Assembly (NCBI RefSeq): GCF_033100115.1
Contig: NZ_CP136910.1
Coordinates: 1,674,001-1,738,000, forward strand
DNA length: 64,000 nucleotides
Direction: 5' to 3'
DNA from: Anaerocolumna sp. AGMB13020
GTDB lineage: Bacteria; Bacillota; Clostridia; Lachnospirales; Lachnospiraceae
The notes under the pieces were generated by a model that saw nothing but the letters and a program-made list of their open reading frames with translations, was not told where the DNA came from and made no database searches. Of this stretch, positions 28,482 to 36,983 are shown in pieces. Each line of letters starts with the position of its first letter. Within the stretch, counting starts at the first letter, position 1. Made by a program: the position numbers and the translations under genes.

Positions 28482-28877
28482 TTACGGCTTTCCTTTCTCT
28501 TTGGGGTCGGAACTGAAATCACTAAATATTCGATCCACTATTTCGTGAACTTCTTCACAGCTGATGTTCTTGCAGGCTGCTTTGGCAAGCAGTACTCGCA
28601 TTTCAAGCGCCAATTCTTCCATGGCTTTGAGTTTATCGACACTTACAGCTATTACTGCCCCTTTTCTGCGATCCAGTTTAACATATCCCTGCTGTCTTAA
28701 AATAGTATATGCTTTATTCACAGTGTGCATGTTAATGCCGATATCATCTGCCAGATCACGCACAGAGGGGAGATTATCACCGTCTCTGAACTCAGCGTTG
28801 GCTATACCAAATATAATCTGATTACATAGCTGGATGTAAAAAGCTTCATCACTATTAAAATCAATAGTCACTATCAA
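28482..28877 (-). CDS. GntR-family regulator (YtrA type) heading the clpC cluster
   Basis: 131-residue protein with an N-terminal winged-helix of the GntR family (NLPSVRDLADDIGINMHTV, then NKAYTILRQQGYVKLDRRKG) and a short helical C-terminus, as in the YtrA subfamily. The start is probably the TTG at 28877, because GGGAGG lies 8 bases upstream; the ATG at 28898 would put that site inside the gene. It sits where ctsR is normally found, and a long palindrome covers its promoter, so it is a good candidate repressor of itself and of mcsA-mcsB (clpC). That role is inferred from position. Confidence 0.85.
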   Translation of the reverse strand: MIVTIDFNSDEAFYIQLCNQIIFGIANAEFRDGDNLPSVRDLADDIGINMHTVNKAYTILRQQGYVKLDRRKGAVIAVSVDKLKAMEELALEMRVLLAKAACKNISCEEVHEIVDRIFSDFSSDPKEKGKP

Positions 28878-28902
28878 ATTAACCACCTCCCGCAACATTC
28901 GT

Positions 28903-28948
28903 TATATTTGTTATACTGCCAGTATAACAAATATATTCTAAATGTCAA
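28903..28948 (-). promoter_or_regulatory. GntR-mcsA-mcsB promoter with 15-bp palindromic operator
   Basis: Minus-strand TTGACA (28943-28948), a 16-base spacer and TATACT (28921-28926) form a near-consensus promoter. A perfect 15-bp inverted repeat with a 3-base centre (28903-28917 and 28921-28935) covers the -10 box and the start point. Overlap of palindrome and -10 box is what an autorepressor site would look like. No CtsR heptad repeat is seen. Confidence 0.85.
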
Positions 28949-28959
28949 GTAGCAACAAC

Positions 28960-30186
28960 TTAATCTTCGGAACCTTTATTTTTAAGCAGAAGCTTAATTA
29001 TGCCGATAGCAAGAGCACTGCAGATTCCAGTCAATACAGCTGCTGCGATACCAAGAATCATGATCTGGTTCTGATAATGCTGCGTTTCTCTTGTTTCTTT
29101 ATTTATAACTAACTTTTCACCTTCTTTGATACTGACAGGATTGAACCTCTGTATGGTATTCTCTCTTCTGTCATACTGATAGAAACCTTTCAGTCCGTGT
29201 ATATTCTCCCCGTACAATAAGAGAAAGTCACCGTCAATATCCGCTGTATTGGTATATACTGAAACCGATACACCATTTATTATAAGAGATGTCTTTGTAT
29301 AACCAGTAGGTATTACAACTTCCTCTTCTGGAGTCAATAGATGCAGATAGAAACCTCCTGTAAGGTAAGTCTCTTCCCCTGTCTTCTCAAGCTTTATCTT
29401 GCCCGGTTCAGTCTCCTCACTGTCTCCCGGCTCATTATTCTCTTCTTCCGTACCTGCCGCTGTCTCTTCTTTGACAACGTCCAATTTATAGATATTAACC
29501 TTCCCCGAAGCAGCTTTCACATTAATTTCAACAGAATTATGCCCAGGTTTGAAATCTTTATTACCGTTTATTGTTACAGTAGCATTACTGTCTTCGGGTA
29601 ACGCACTGATAACAAGCTGGTTGGTATCCTGATCAATGGTTAAGGAATAATTATTCTCCTTGGGATCAAAATTACCTGTGAGGGTTCCGGGATTTACTTT
29701 GAGTTCCTTCAGATTTGCATTCTCTGAGGCCTTATCCTCTGCCGCAACTTCAACTTCCAACTGATTGCTGGAGGCTGACATTTTATCTGCAGATTCAAAG
29801 GTATAGATACCGGTTTCTTCATTCAGGGCAAAGGTGGATTTACCAATTCCAACAGCCTTGAACTTCAAAGCATATTTTCTGCTGGAATCCCCCTCCTGCA
29901 CTCCCATATCCGTAATTTTAATAAGGCCTTCTCCGCCTGCGGCAACACCACCATCATTTTGAAATTCCAATATATCAGCATTATATGACAGATACCCTTC
30001 AAAATCTCCTATGAGTTCATCCGACGAAAGATTAATACTAATAATTACCGAATCACCTTTTTTGAGATAATTGTTATCTGCCTTAATATTAACACTTACC
30101 CCGGCTGCCATACATACTTTGGCCGGGAAAATTACTATCAGTGCAAATAAAAATAATCCGACCACTATTTTATGTCCGTTTTTCAT
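28960..30186 (-). CDS. Surface membrane protein with cohesin-like and cadherin-like domains
   Basis: 408-residue exported protein. A signal peptide (1-28) is followed by a cohesin-like beta sandwich (about 29-150, with KADNNYLKKGDSVIISINLS and FEGYLSYNADILEF), a cadherin-like beta-sandwich domain (about 157-245: NLKELKVNPGTLTGNFDP, ENNYSLTIDQ), an acidic linker, a beta-rich part, and a C-terminal membrane helix (about 375-400) with a Lys-rich tail. It is anchored with its bulk outside. The neighbouring glucosaminidase gene ends with the same cadherin-like type, so they may act on the same cell-wall structure. No dockerin is visible. Confidence 0.75.
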   Translation of the reverse strand: MKNGHKIVVGLFLFALIVIFPAKVCMAAGVSVNIKADNNYLKKGDSVIISINLSSDELIGDFEGYLSYNADILEFQNDGGVAAGGEGLIKITDMGVQEGDSSRKYALKFKAVGIGKSTFALNEETGIYTFESADKMSASSNQLEVEVAAEDKASENANLKELKVNPGTLTGNFDPKENNYSLTIDQDTNQLVISALPEDSNATVTINGNKDFKPGHNSVEINVKAASGKVNIYKLDVVKEETAAGTEEENNEPGDSEETEPGKIKLEKTGEETYLTGGFYLHLLTPEEEVVIPTGYTKTSLIINGVSVSVYTNTADIDGDFLLLYGENIHGLKGFYQYDRRENTIQRFNPVSIKEGEKLVINKETRETQHYQNQIMILGIAAAVLTGICSALAIGIIKLLLKNKGSED

Positions 30187-30215
30187 AAGGATTACCTCTC
30201 TTTCGTTTTAAGGGG

Positions 30216-32855
30216 TTACTGCTGCTCCCTGAAAACATTGATGATATAATTTCTGGTATTGCCATTCTCTGCTGTTACAGTTATGGTAACTATATTATTG
30301 CCTGTGTTTAATATTATGTTTCCGGTTCCCTGTACGTTAGCTTTCGTACTTACAGCACTGGCAGATACTTTGATCGCAGCCGCACTGTTAGGTACAATGA
30401 GGGAATACTGCTGATCAGCTTTTAAATCAAAGGTAGGGGATAAGCTGTAACCATCTACTGCCAAAGTCTTAAGCCAGTTGTTCGGATTATAGGCTTTAAC
30501 AGGTACCTGGCTCACAGTTTCCGGCATGTTTAAATATACCGGCACCGAAAACACCAATGGCATGGTACTCATATTGCTGTAAGCTGAATACGTTTTTGCC
30601 GCCTCAGCATTAGGTGCTTCGATATTAGCCATATACTGATGTGAGAAAGTTGAAGTAGCAGTCATATTGAATTTCTGCAGATATATTGTATCCTGGCCTC
30701 TTTTTATATAAGTACTGCCGATAATATAAGAACCTCCGACAATGGCATCATAAGGGTTGTCCCAGGGAATCAGATACTGGCTGTTCAAGCTGCTGCTGGT
30801 TGTTCCGTTCTTTGCATATTTAAGGGCATTGGCTATTGCACCGCCAGCTGCAGTACTGTGGTATGCACCTATGTTAAAGAAATTGTAAAGTCCCTGATAG
30901 CCGGAAAAGGTTCCTGATACACTATCGCTCAAGCTAGTTACTCCTGTAACTACCTCCTGCTTGGATCGGCTGGCCAGATGGTACGGACTTACACCGGAAT
31001 AAACTGCTGCATCCATAAAGCTTTCTCCATAAGATTTTGTTACAGTTGCTCCGGAATCATTTACAAAAGAATAGTTTTTATTATACAAAGGAGTATTATA
31101 CAGAATGCTTTCCACGCCTACAGTATTCTGGTACTGACTGTTAAATGCCAGGGTCTCAAATTGAAAAATCCCTTTTTCCGTAAGAAAATTTCTTGGATCC
31201 ATATAATATCGAAGTCCTTCTGTTGACGGTGTTACCCAGGTAGAACCGTCAAAGGGTACAAAGGTATCTGTCTCCCATTTATAAGCACCCGCAGCCAGCG
31301 ATTTCCACTCAATGCTTTTACCATTGGTTATAAGATTTACACCAAGCACACTTTCTTTTGCTATGGCTGTTTCCCAATCAATTCCTGTATGAAACGCATT
31401 GAATACCCAGGTCGGATGAGCTTGATGCAAGGCACGAAGACCAGCCTGGTAGCTCTCCGGAAAGCCCTGTGCCGTTACATAATTTTCAAATTCAGTATTG
31501 GTCATTCCCGTTGATGGTGTTACTGTAGGCGTTACCGTGGTAGTTGGCGTTCCATAGTTTAGGAAATCCATAACCGTTCCATCCACATAACTGCCTGTTC
31601 CATTAGCAATAAAGGAGGTCTGGACATAACCTTTCGCTTCTTTTCCGCCTTTGGTAAAGCTTACATAATACCATTGAACGGAGTTCTCTGTTACTGTATT
31701 CAATATGGTAACTTTCTCATTAATCGCTAAGGTTACTGGCACATATAAGGTTGTAAGCAGAAAATCCTGTGTGCCTTTAATATTTACATACACATAAACG
31801 GAACCATTGTATTGTACATACCCGTCAGTTGCACCAGGTGTTGGGGTAACAGTAGGTGTCGGGGTTGCCGTAGGTGTTGTGGTGGGTTTTGGTGTTGTGG
31901 TAGGTTCAGGTGTCGCTGTAGGTTTTGGTGTCGCCGTAGGTTTTGGTGTCGCCGTAGGGGTAGGCGTTGTGGTTACAGTCTTTTTCGTAAATAGAATCTG
32001 ATTGGCAGCTATATAACCCGTGTATTTCACACTGCCCTTCTTATAGGTAATCTTATACCATTTTTTCCCGTTTTTATCCGTACTTTCAGATGCTACAGTA
32101 ACAGCAGCCTTTTTTGCTACGGTTATATTATTTCCTTTACTGTCCTTTATATAGACAGAACTGTCTGAGGCCAGTTTTCTTATTTTAACTGCTGCCGTTA
32201 CGGTTCCATTTACCGCCGAAGTAATCGACAACTTGACATAGTCACTGATAACATACCCTTTAATTGTTTTCTTATTCAGGGTATAGGATATGCTATACCA
32301 TTTTTGAGAATTTTTTATAACCTCATCTGTAATTGTAACTTTTTGATTCTTACCTACCGCAGCAACCTTTTTTGCGGTGGTGCCTGCTGAACTTCTTACA
32401 TTAACATTGGTAGCTGTGACTACAGCACTGATTTTCAAAGGAACAGTTGTTGTTGTACCGGTTGAAGTCTTATCTGTGGATGTAGGGGTAGGTGTCGGTG
32501 TTGCAGTCGGTGTTGCAGTCGGTGTGGCAGTGCCTGTGCTTTTACTTATATAGGTTCCTAGAATATAACCTTCTGATTTAACTCCACTGAAGGTAAAGGA
32601 TATCTTATACCAATCGCCTTCTTTTTTAACCAGGGTTACTTTTTCACCTTTTTTTAAAAAGGCATTACTGCCTTTTACTTTAACAATTGCATAACTTGTT
32701 CCGGGACCGGAACGAACATTAAGACTGGTGGCTGTGACAGTTCCTTGGCTTTCAGCCTGAACTTTAATTGTATATGTAGGTAATATCTGCAATGCAAATA
32801 AGCTTAAGCATAACATAAATACAATTATTCTGTGATAATTAGTTCTTTTTTCCAT
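30216..32855 (-). CDS. SH3-domain cell-wall glucosaminidase-like protein
   Basis: 879-residue secreted protein. A signal peptide (about 1-34) is followed by SH3b repeats (about 38-105, 143-210, 218-290 and 345-415) separated by Thr-Pro-rich linkers (PTATPTATPTPTPT and similar), a long domain resembling endo-beta-N-acetylglucosaminidases (about 445-790: PESYQAGLRALHQAHPTWVF, YHLASRSKQEV, YNFFNIGAYHS), and a C-terminal cadherin-like beta-sandwich domain (NWLKTLAVDGYSLSPTFDLK). The SH3b modules probably bind peptidoglycan. The linker DNA is repetitive and may vary in length. AAGGG precedes the ATG. It lies 29 bases upstream of the cohesin-like gene, so the two form an operon. Confidence 0.82.
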   Translation of the reverse strand: MEKRTNYHRIIVFMLCLSLFALQILPTYTIKVQAESQGTVTATSLNVRSGPGTSYAIVKVKGSNAFLKKGEKVTLVKKEGDWYKISFTFSGVKSEGYILGTYISKSTGTATPTATPTATPTPTPTSTDKTSTGTTTTVPLKISAVVTATNVNVRSSAGTTAKKVAAVGKNQKVTITDEVIKNSQKWYSISYTLNKKTIKGYVISDYVKLSITSAVNGTVTAAVKIRKLASDSSVYIKDSKGNNITVAKKAAVTVASESTDKNGKKWYKITYKKGSVKYTGYIAANQILFTKKTVTTTPTPTATPKPTATPKPTATPEPTTTPKPTTTPTATPTPTVTPTPGATDGYVQYNGSVYVYVNIKGTQDFLLTTLYVPVTLAINEKVTILNTVTENSVQWYYVSFTKGGKEAKGYVQTSFIANGTGSYVDGTVMDFLNYGTPTTTVTPTVTPSTGMTNTEFENYVTAQGFPESYQAGLRALHQAHPTWVFNAFHTGIDWETAIAKESVLGVNLITNGKSIEWKSLAAGAYKWETDTFVPFDGSTWVTPSTEGLRYYMDPRNFLTEKGIFQFETLAFNSQYQNTVGVESILYNTPLYNKNYSFVNDSGATVTKSYGESFMDAAVYSGVSPYHLASRSKQEVVTGVTSLSDSVSGTFSGYQGLYNFFNIGAYHSTAAGGAIANALKYAKNGTTSSSLNSQYLIPWDNPYDAIVGGSYIIGSTYIKRGQDTIYLQKFNMTATSTFSHQYMANIEAPNAEAAKTYSAYSNMSTMPLVFSVPVYLNMPETVSQVPVKAYNPNNWLKTLAVDGYSLSPTFDLKADQQYSLIVPNSAAAIKVSASAVSTKANVQGTGNIILNTGNNIVTITVTAENGNTRNYIINVFREQQ

Positions 32856-33025
32856 AAATCCCTTCCTCTTTCTAGAAAACTGTTTTTCTTGTGTCCGGTT
32901 CTTCTTATGTTAATCAGGAGTCCTATTTGAATTCCATATTATTCCTTGTCCTTCAATATTCTACAAAATACATATGGCACTTCTGTGACATTGTCGTCAG
33001 ATTACTTAATAATTTATATCGACAT

Positions 33026-33064
33026 AAAAAAAGAAAAGAATGAATGTCAAAATATTCATCCTCT
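33026..33064 (-). terminator. purD terminator
   Basis: On the minus strand GGATGAAT pairs with ATTCATTC, followed by a long T-rich run (TTTTCTTTTTTT). It lies about 25 bases after the purD stop, at the end of the purine operon. Confidence 0.8.
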
Positions 33065-33088
33065 TCTAAGGCTATATACTATATTAAT

Positions 33089-34360
33089 TTATACTTCATC
33101 AATTGCTTTACCGATATCACTTCTGGCATACTTATTGGTAAAAGTCACCTTCTCTGCTGCCTGATATGCATTTTCTCTGGCTTCTTTCAAAGTATTTCCC
33201 GTGGCTGTGACCCCTAAGACCCGACCGCCTGCCGTTACTATCCTTTCCTGGTCATTGGCTGTACCGGCGTGGAAAATAAAAACACTGTCGTTATCCTTAA
33301 ATTCATCAAGTCCTTCAATGGGAAAACCTTTCTCATAGGAAAGCGGATAACCCTGGGAAGCCAGTACAACACATACTGCCGCATTGTCTTCAAAATCCAG
33401 TCTGATCTCTGAAAGTCTTCCCTCCACACATGCTTCAAAAACCTCTACAATATCGTTCTTAAGCCTTGGTAATACCACCTGCGTCTCAGGGTCACCAAAT
33501 CTGGCATTATACTCTATTACTATAGGCCCCTTATCCGTTAGCATCAAACCAAAAAAAAGTATACCGGTAAAACTCCTGCCTTCTTTCTTCATGGCAGCCA
33601 TAGTAGGTCTATAAATATGCTCCATACAGTAGGCATCTATAGCTTTGGTATAAAAAGGACTGGGAGAGAAAGTTCCCATACCGCCGGTGTTGAGGCCCTG
33701 ATCATTATCCTTCGCTCTCTTATGATCCTGGGCACTGGTCATGACTGCGATATCTGTACCGTCACAGAATGCAAGAACAGAAACCTCCCTGCCAGTCATA
33801 AATTCCTCTATTACCATGGTATCTCCGGAGGAACCAAACTGCTTGTCCTCCATTATAAGCTTAACTCCATCACAGGCTTCCTGCCTGGTATTGCAGATAA
33901 GTACACCTTTACCCAAGGCAAGACCGTCTGCCTTTAATACAACGGGATAAGTACAGTTATTGAGATAATCATAAGCCTTTGAGGCTTCGGTAAATGTTTC
34001 ATAACCTGCTGTAGGAATGTTGTATTTCTTCATAAGATCTTTTGAAAACGCCTTTGAACCTTCTATAACAGCCGCTGCTTTGTCCGGCCCAAAGACACGA
34101 AGCCCCCTTTGTTTGAAAACATCTACGATTCCTCCAACCAGTGGATCATCGGGTCCGACTACGGTTAAATCAATGCTCTCTTTTTCAGCAAAGTCTGCAA
34201 GTCTTTCAAATTCCATTACACCAATAGGTACACAGGCTGCATATTCTTTTATTCCTGCATTTCCAGGAGCGCAGAATAATTCTGTTACTTTTTTACTTTG
34301 TGCAATTTTATAAGCTATGGCATGTTCCCTTCCGCCGCCACCGATAATCAGTACTCTCAT
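33089..34360 (-). CDS. purD: Phosphoribosylamine-glycine ligase
   Basis: GAR synthetase: phosphoribosylamine plus glycine plus ATP to glycinamide ribonucleotide, the second step of purine synthesis. The 423-residue ATP-grasp protein begins MRVLIIGGGGREHAIA and contains GPDDPLVGG, KADGLALGKGV, ARFGDPETQ and the C-terminal small domain. I chose the ATG at 34360, with GGTGAGG upstream; the frame opens at a TTG two codons earlier. It is the last gene of purE-purM-purN-purD; the gap to purN is about 115 bases. Confidence 0.97.
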   Translation of the reverse strand: MRVLIIGGGGREHAIAYKIAQSKKVTELFCAPGNAGIKEYAACVPIGVMEFERLADFAEKESIDLTVVGPDDPLVGGIVDVFKQRGLRVFGPDKAAAVIEGSKAFSKDLMKKYNIPTAGYETFTEASKAYDYLNNCTYPVVLKADGLALGKGVLICNTRQEACDGVKLIMEDKQFGSSGDTMVIEEFMTGREVSVLAFCDGTDIAVMTSAQDHKRAKDNDQGLNTGGMGTFSPSPFYTKAIDAYCMEHIYRPTMAAMKKEGRSFTGILFFGLMLTDKGPIVIEYNARFGDPETQVVLPRLKNDIVEVFEACVEGRLSEIRLDFEDNAAVCVVLASQGYPLSYEKGFPIEGLDEFKDNDSVFIFHAGTANDQERIVTAGGRVLGVTATGNTLKEARENAYQAAEKVTFTNKYARSDIGKAIDEV

Positions 34361-34475
34361 ACCCAAACCTCACCTTCCAATCAATTGCCTATCCGATCAT
34401 TGTATTGATACATTACCATTTCTTTTAGCGAAAAGACGTTTGAAACTCACTACTGCAAAGAGTTTTCAGCCTTAA

Positions 34476-35102
34476 CTAAGAAAGAATCCTTACTTTATTA
34501 TTCTCCAGCAAGACCCGGTTGTTCGCGATTAAATTTATGGCTTCAGGTAAAAGCTCCCACTCAGCTTCCTCCATTACGCGCTTTTGCAGTATTTCAGGAG
34601 TATCTCCTTCCTGAATTTTTATTGCTTTCTGGAGTATGATCGGTCCGGTATCCGTTCCTTCATCTACAAAATGAACCGTTGCTCCCGTAACCTTGACCCC
34701 GCGTTCCAGTGCTGCTTCATGAACCTTGAGTCCATAATAACCGGTTCCGCAAAAGGAGGGGATAAGTGATGGATGAATATTTATAATCCGATCTTTATAG
34801 GAACGAATGATATCTTCCGGTAGAACCACAAGATATCCTGCAAGCACCAGTAGATCCACTTCATATTCCTTCAGTTTCCGATGCAGCTCTTTATGAAAAG
34901 CAGCTCTATCCGGAAAATTCTTTGGAGCGATTACTTCCGCCGGAATATTATTCTCCTTCGCACGGACGAGAGAATAAACACCGTCCTTATTGCTTATAAC
35001 AACCTTTATCTTTGCATTGGTAATCTTACCGTTATTGATATTATCGATAATAGCCTGGAGATTGGTTCCACTGCCAGAGACCAGTATTCCTAAGCCTAGC
35101 AT
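34476..35102 (-). CDS. purN: Phosphoribosylglycinamide formyltransferase
   Basis: Transfers a formyl group from 10-formyl-tetrahydrofolate to glycinamide ribonucleotide. The 208-residue protein shows [13 protein letters not shown] (8-20), [10 protein letters not shown] with the catalytic Asn and His, and [17 protein letters not shown] with the catalytic Asp. The start overlaps the purM stop by 7 bases with AAAGGAG inside purM, so translation is coupled. Confidence 0.96.
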   Translation of the reverse strand: MLGLGILVSGSGTNLQAIIDNINNGKITNAKIKVVISNKDGVYSLVRAKENNIPAEVIAPKNFPDRAAFHKELHRKLKEYEVDLLVLAGYLVVLPEDIIRSYKDRIINIHPSLIPSFCGTGYYGLKVHEAALERGVKVTGATVHFVDEGTDTGPIILQKAIKIQEGDTPEILQKRVMEEAEWELLPEAINLIANNRVLLENNKVRILS

Positions 35103-36121
35103 AAGGTTACTCCTTTATCTCCTGCTTTGATATCCCCAACAATATAGGGGCTTTCTCCAGCTTCCTTTAAAAGTGTAACAGCTCTATCTGCCTCCTCGGC
35201 AGCCACAGCTATAAGCATACCGATTCCCATGTTATAGGTATTATACATAACCTTCTCTTCAATAGACCCGTCTTTTGCAAGCATCGCGAAAATAGGAGGA
35301 ACAGGATAGCTGTCTTTCTTAATATAGGCATGGACACCGTTTCTTAACATTCTGGGTATGTTCTCATAGAAACCGCCTCCGGTTATATGTGAGCAGGCTT
35401 TTACTTTTATCTTCCCTTCTTTTAAGGCAGACAAAGCTTTTACATAAATACGTGTAGGCGTTATAAGGGCTTCCCCTAAGGTAGACCCCAGAGACTCATA
35501 GTAAGTATTCAAAGACTCTGTATTCATATTAAATACTTTTCGTACAAGAGAATAACCATTGCTGTGAATTCCAGAAGACGCCAATCCAATTAAGACATCT
35601 CCTGCTTTCAGCTCTTTGCCGTCAATCATATTCTTACGGTCTACGATACCTACTGCAAATCCCGCCAGGTCATATTCCTCCACCGGATAAAAGCCTGGCA
35701 TCTCTGCTGTTTCTCCTCCTATTAAGGCTGCGCCTGCTTCCTGACAACCTTTTGCCACACCACTTACGATGGCAGCAATCTTCTCAGGGTCATTCTTACC
35801 GCAGGCAACATAATCCAGGAAAAATAAAGGTTCCCCGCCGGCACAGGCAATATCATTTACGCACATGGCAACGCAGTCAATACCAATGGTATCATGTTTG
35901 TCCAATAGAAATGCAAGCTTTAATTTGGTTCCTACTCCATCGGTACCTGATACTAAGGTAGGCTCCTCCATATTCATAAAACTCTTTAAGGAAAAGGCTC
36001 CGGAAAAACCACCAATACCGGACAGTACTTCCTTCCTCATGGTTTTATCGATATGCTCTTTCATCAGTTCAACCGCTTTATATCCCGCTTCAATATCCAC
36101 TCCAGCATTCTTATAATCCAT
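35096..36121 (-). CDS. purM: Phosphoribosylformylglycinamidine cyclo-ligase
   Basis: AIR synthetase, closing the imidazole ring. The 341-residue protein has the PurM-fold motifs [53 protein letters not shown] and [20 protein letters not shown] precedes the ATG. It overlaps purN and lies 70 bases after purE. Confidence 0.97.
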   Translation of the reverse strand: MDYKNAGVDIEAGYKAVELMKEHIDKTMRKEVLSGIGGFSGAFSLKSFMNMEEPTLVSGTDGVGTKLKLAFLLDKHDTIGIDCVAMCVNDIACAGGEPLFFLDYVACGKNDPEKIAAIVSGVAKGCQEAGAALIGGETAEMPGFYPVEEYDLAGFAVGIVDRKNMIDGKELKAGDVLIGLASSGIHSNGYSLVRKVFNMNTESLNTYYESLGSTLGEALITPTRIYVKALSALKEGKIKVKACSHITGGGFYENIPRMLRNGVHAYIKKDSYPVPPIFAMLAKDGSIEEKVMYNTYNMGIGMLIAVAAEEADRAVTLLKEAGESPYIVGDIKAGDKGVTLC

Positions 36122-36191
36122 ATTTGACTCCCATCTGCGTGTTATAGCACGTCTCTTTCCTTTGCTCTGTATTGATTCTTTTCTGTGTAAA

Positions 36192-36707
36192 TTATTTCTC
36201 TTTCAGATATTCCTTATAACCTACTTTTTCCAGCTTTTCTGATTTTGCTGCTACGGTATCCTTTAAGTTCTGCGCATAATCTTTGATACGTCCCAGTAAT
36301 TCCTCATCGGAAGCTGCAAGGATTTTAGCTGCAAGGATTCCAGCGTTTTGTGCACCGTTAATGGCTACTGTTGCAACAGGGATACCTGCGGGCATCTGAA
36401 CGATGGAATAGAGAGAATCCACACCCCCCAGTGATTTTGTCATAATAGGCACACCAATAACCGGAAGTGAGAATATTGCTGCTGTCATACCGGGTAAATG
36501 AGCCGCACCGCCAGCACCTGCAATAATAACCTTATACCCTTTTTCTTCTGCTGATTTGGCGTAATCATAAAATACATCAGGCATTCTGTGAGCAGAGATT
36601 ACAGTAATGTCATATTCTACTTTTAGTACCTCGAGTACTTCAGCTGCTTTGCTCATGATCTCCAGATCTGAATCACTTCCCATAACTATTCCAACTTTAG
36701 CTGCCAT
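36192..36707 (-). CDS. purE: N5-carboxyaminoimidazole ribonucleotide mutase
   Basis: 171-residue enzyme converting N5-CAIR to CAIR. The class I bacterial signature is clear: GSDSDLEIM (9-17), SAHRMPD (39-45), [12 protein letters not shown] and PVIGVPI. GAGAGG precedes the ATG. It is the first gene of the pur operon in this window; purC, purF, purH, purL and purK are not here. I looked for a purine riboswitch upstream and did not find one. Confidence 0.97.
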   Translation of the reverse strand: MAAKVGIVMGSDSDLEIMSKAAEVLEVLKVEYDITVISAHRMPDVFYDYAKSAEEKGYKVIIAGAGGAAHLPGMTAAIFSLPVIGVPIMTKSLGGVDSLYSIVQMPAGIPVATVAINGAQNAGILAAKILAASDEELLGRIKDYAQNLKDTVAAKSEKLEKVGYKEYLKEK

Positions 36708-36895
36708 ATAAAATCCTCTCTTTCTTATCTGTTCATTCTATAAAACCAGTGTAAAAGCAATATTTATTTTTGATGCTTCCATTTTATCATAGCTGCCTGC
36801 TTTTGTCTTATGATTTCCTGTTATTAATTTCTTATTGTATTTATTAACACAAATAATAAAAAGGCTTTATTATGAAGAAATACATATAAATACAC

Positions 36896-36972
36896 AAAGA
36901 AAGAGCAATTATGATTTCCCTCCTATACCAGAATTTTTTCTGTTATATCAGGTTACATAATTGCCCTCTCTT
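36896..36972 (-). terminator. Terminator-like hairpin after the aminopeptidase gene
   Basis: GCAATTATG (36905-36913) and CATAATTGC (36956-36964) are exact reverse complements, extended by AGAG/CTCT, and followed on the minus strand by CTCTTTCTTTG. It starts about 12 bases after the aminopeptidase stop and lies before purE, insulating the two units. Confidence 0.7.
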
Positions 36973-36983
36973 TTTGCAATATA

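Noticed and set aside
28903..28948. CtsR heptad operator
   Set aside because: The palindrome here is not a GGTCAAA direct repeat; it fits a dimeric winged-helix regulator instead.
31807..32001. Plus-strand ORFs with Val/Gly or Arg/Cys repeats
   Set aside because: They are antisense to the Thr-Pro linker codons of the SH3/glucosaminidase gene and have no ribosome site.
36708..36983. Purine riboswitch before purE
   Set aside because: None of the conserved loop sequences are seen on the minus strand; the hairpin there fits the terminator of the aminopeptidase gene.
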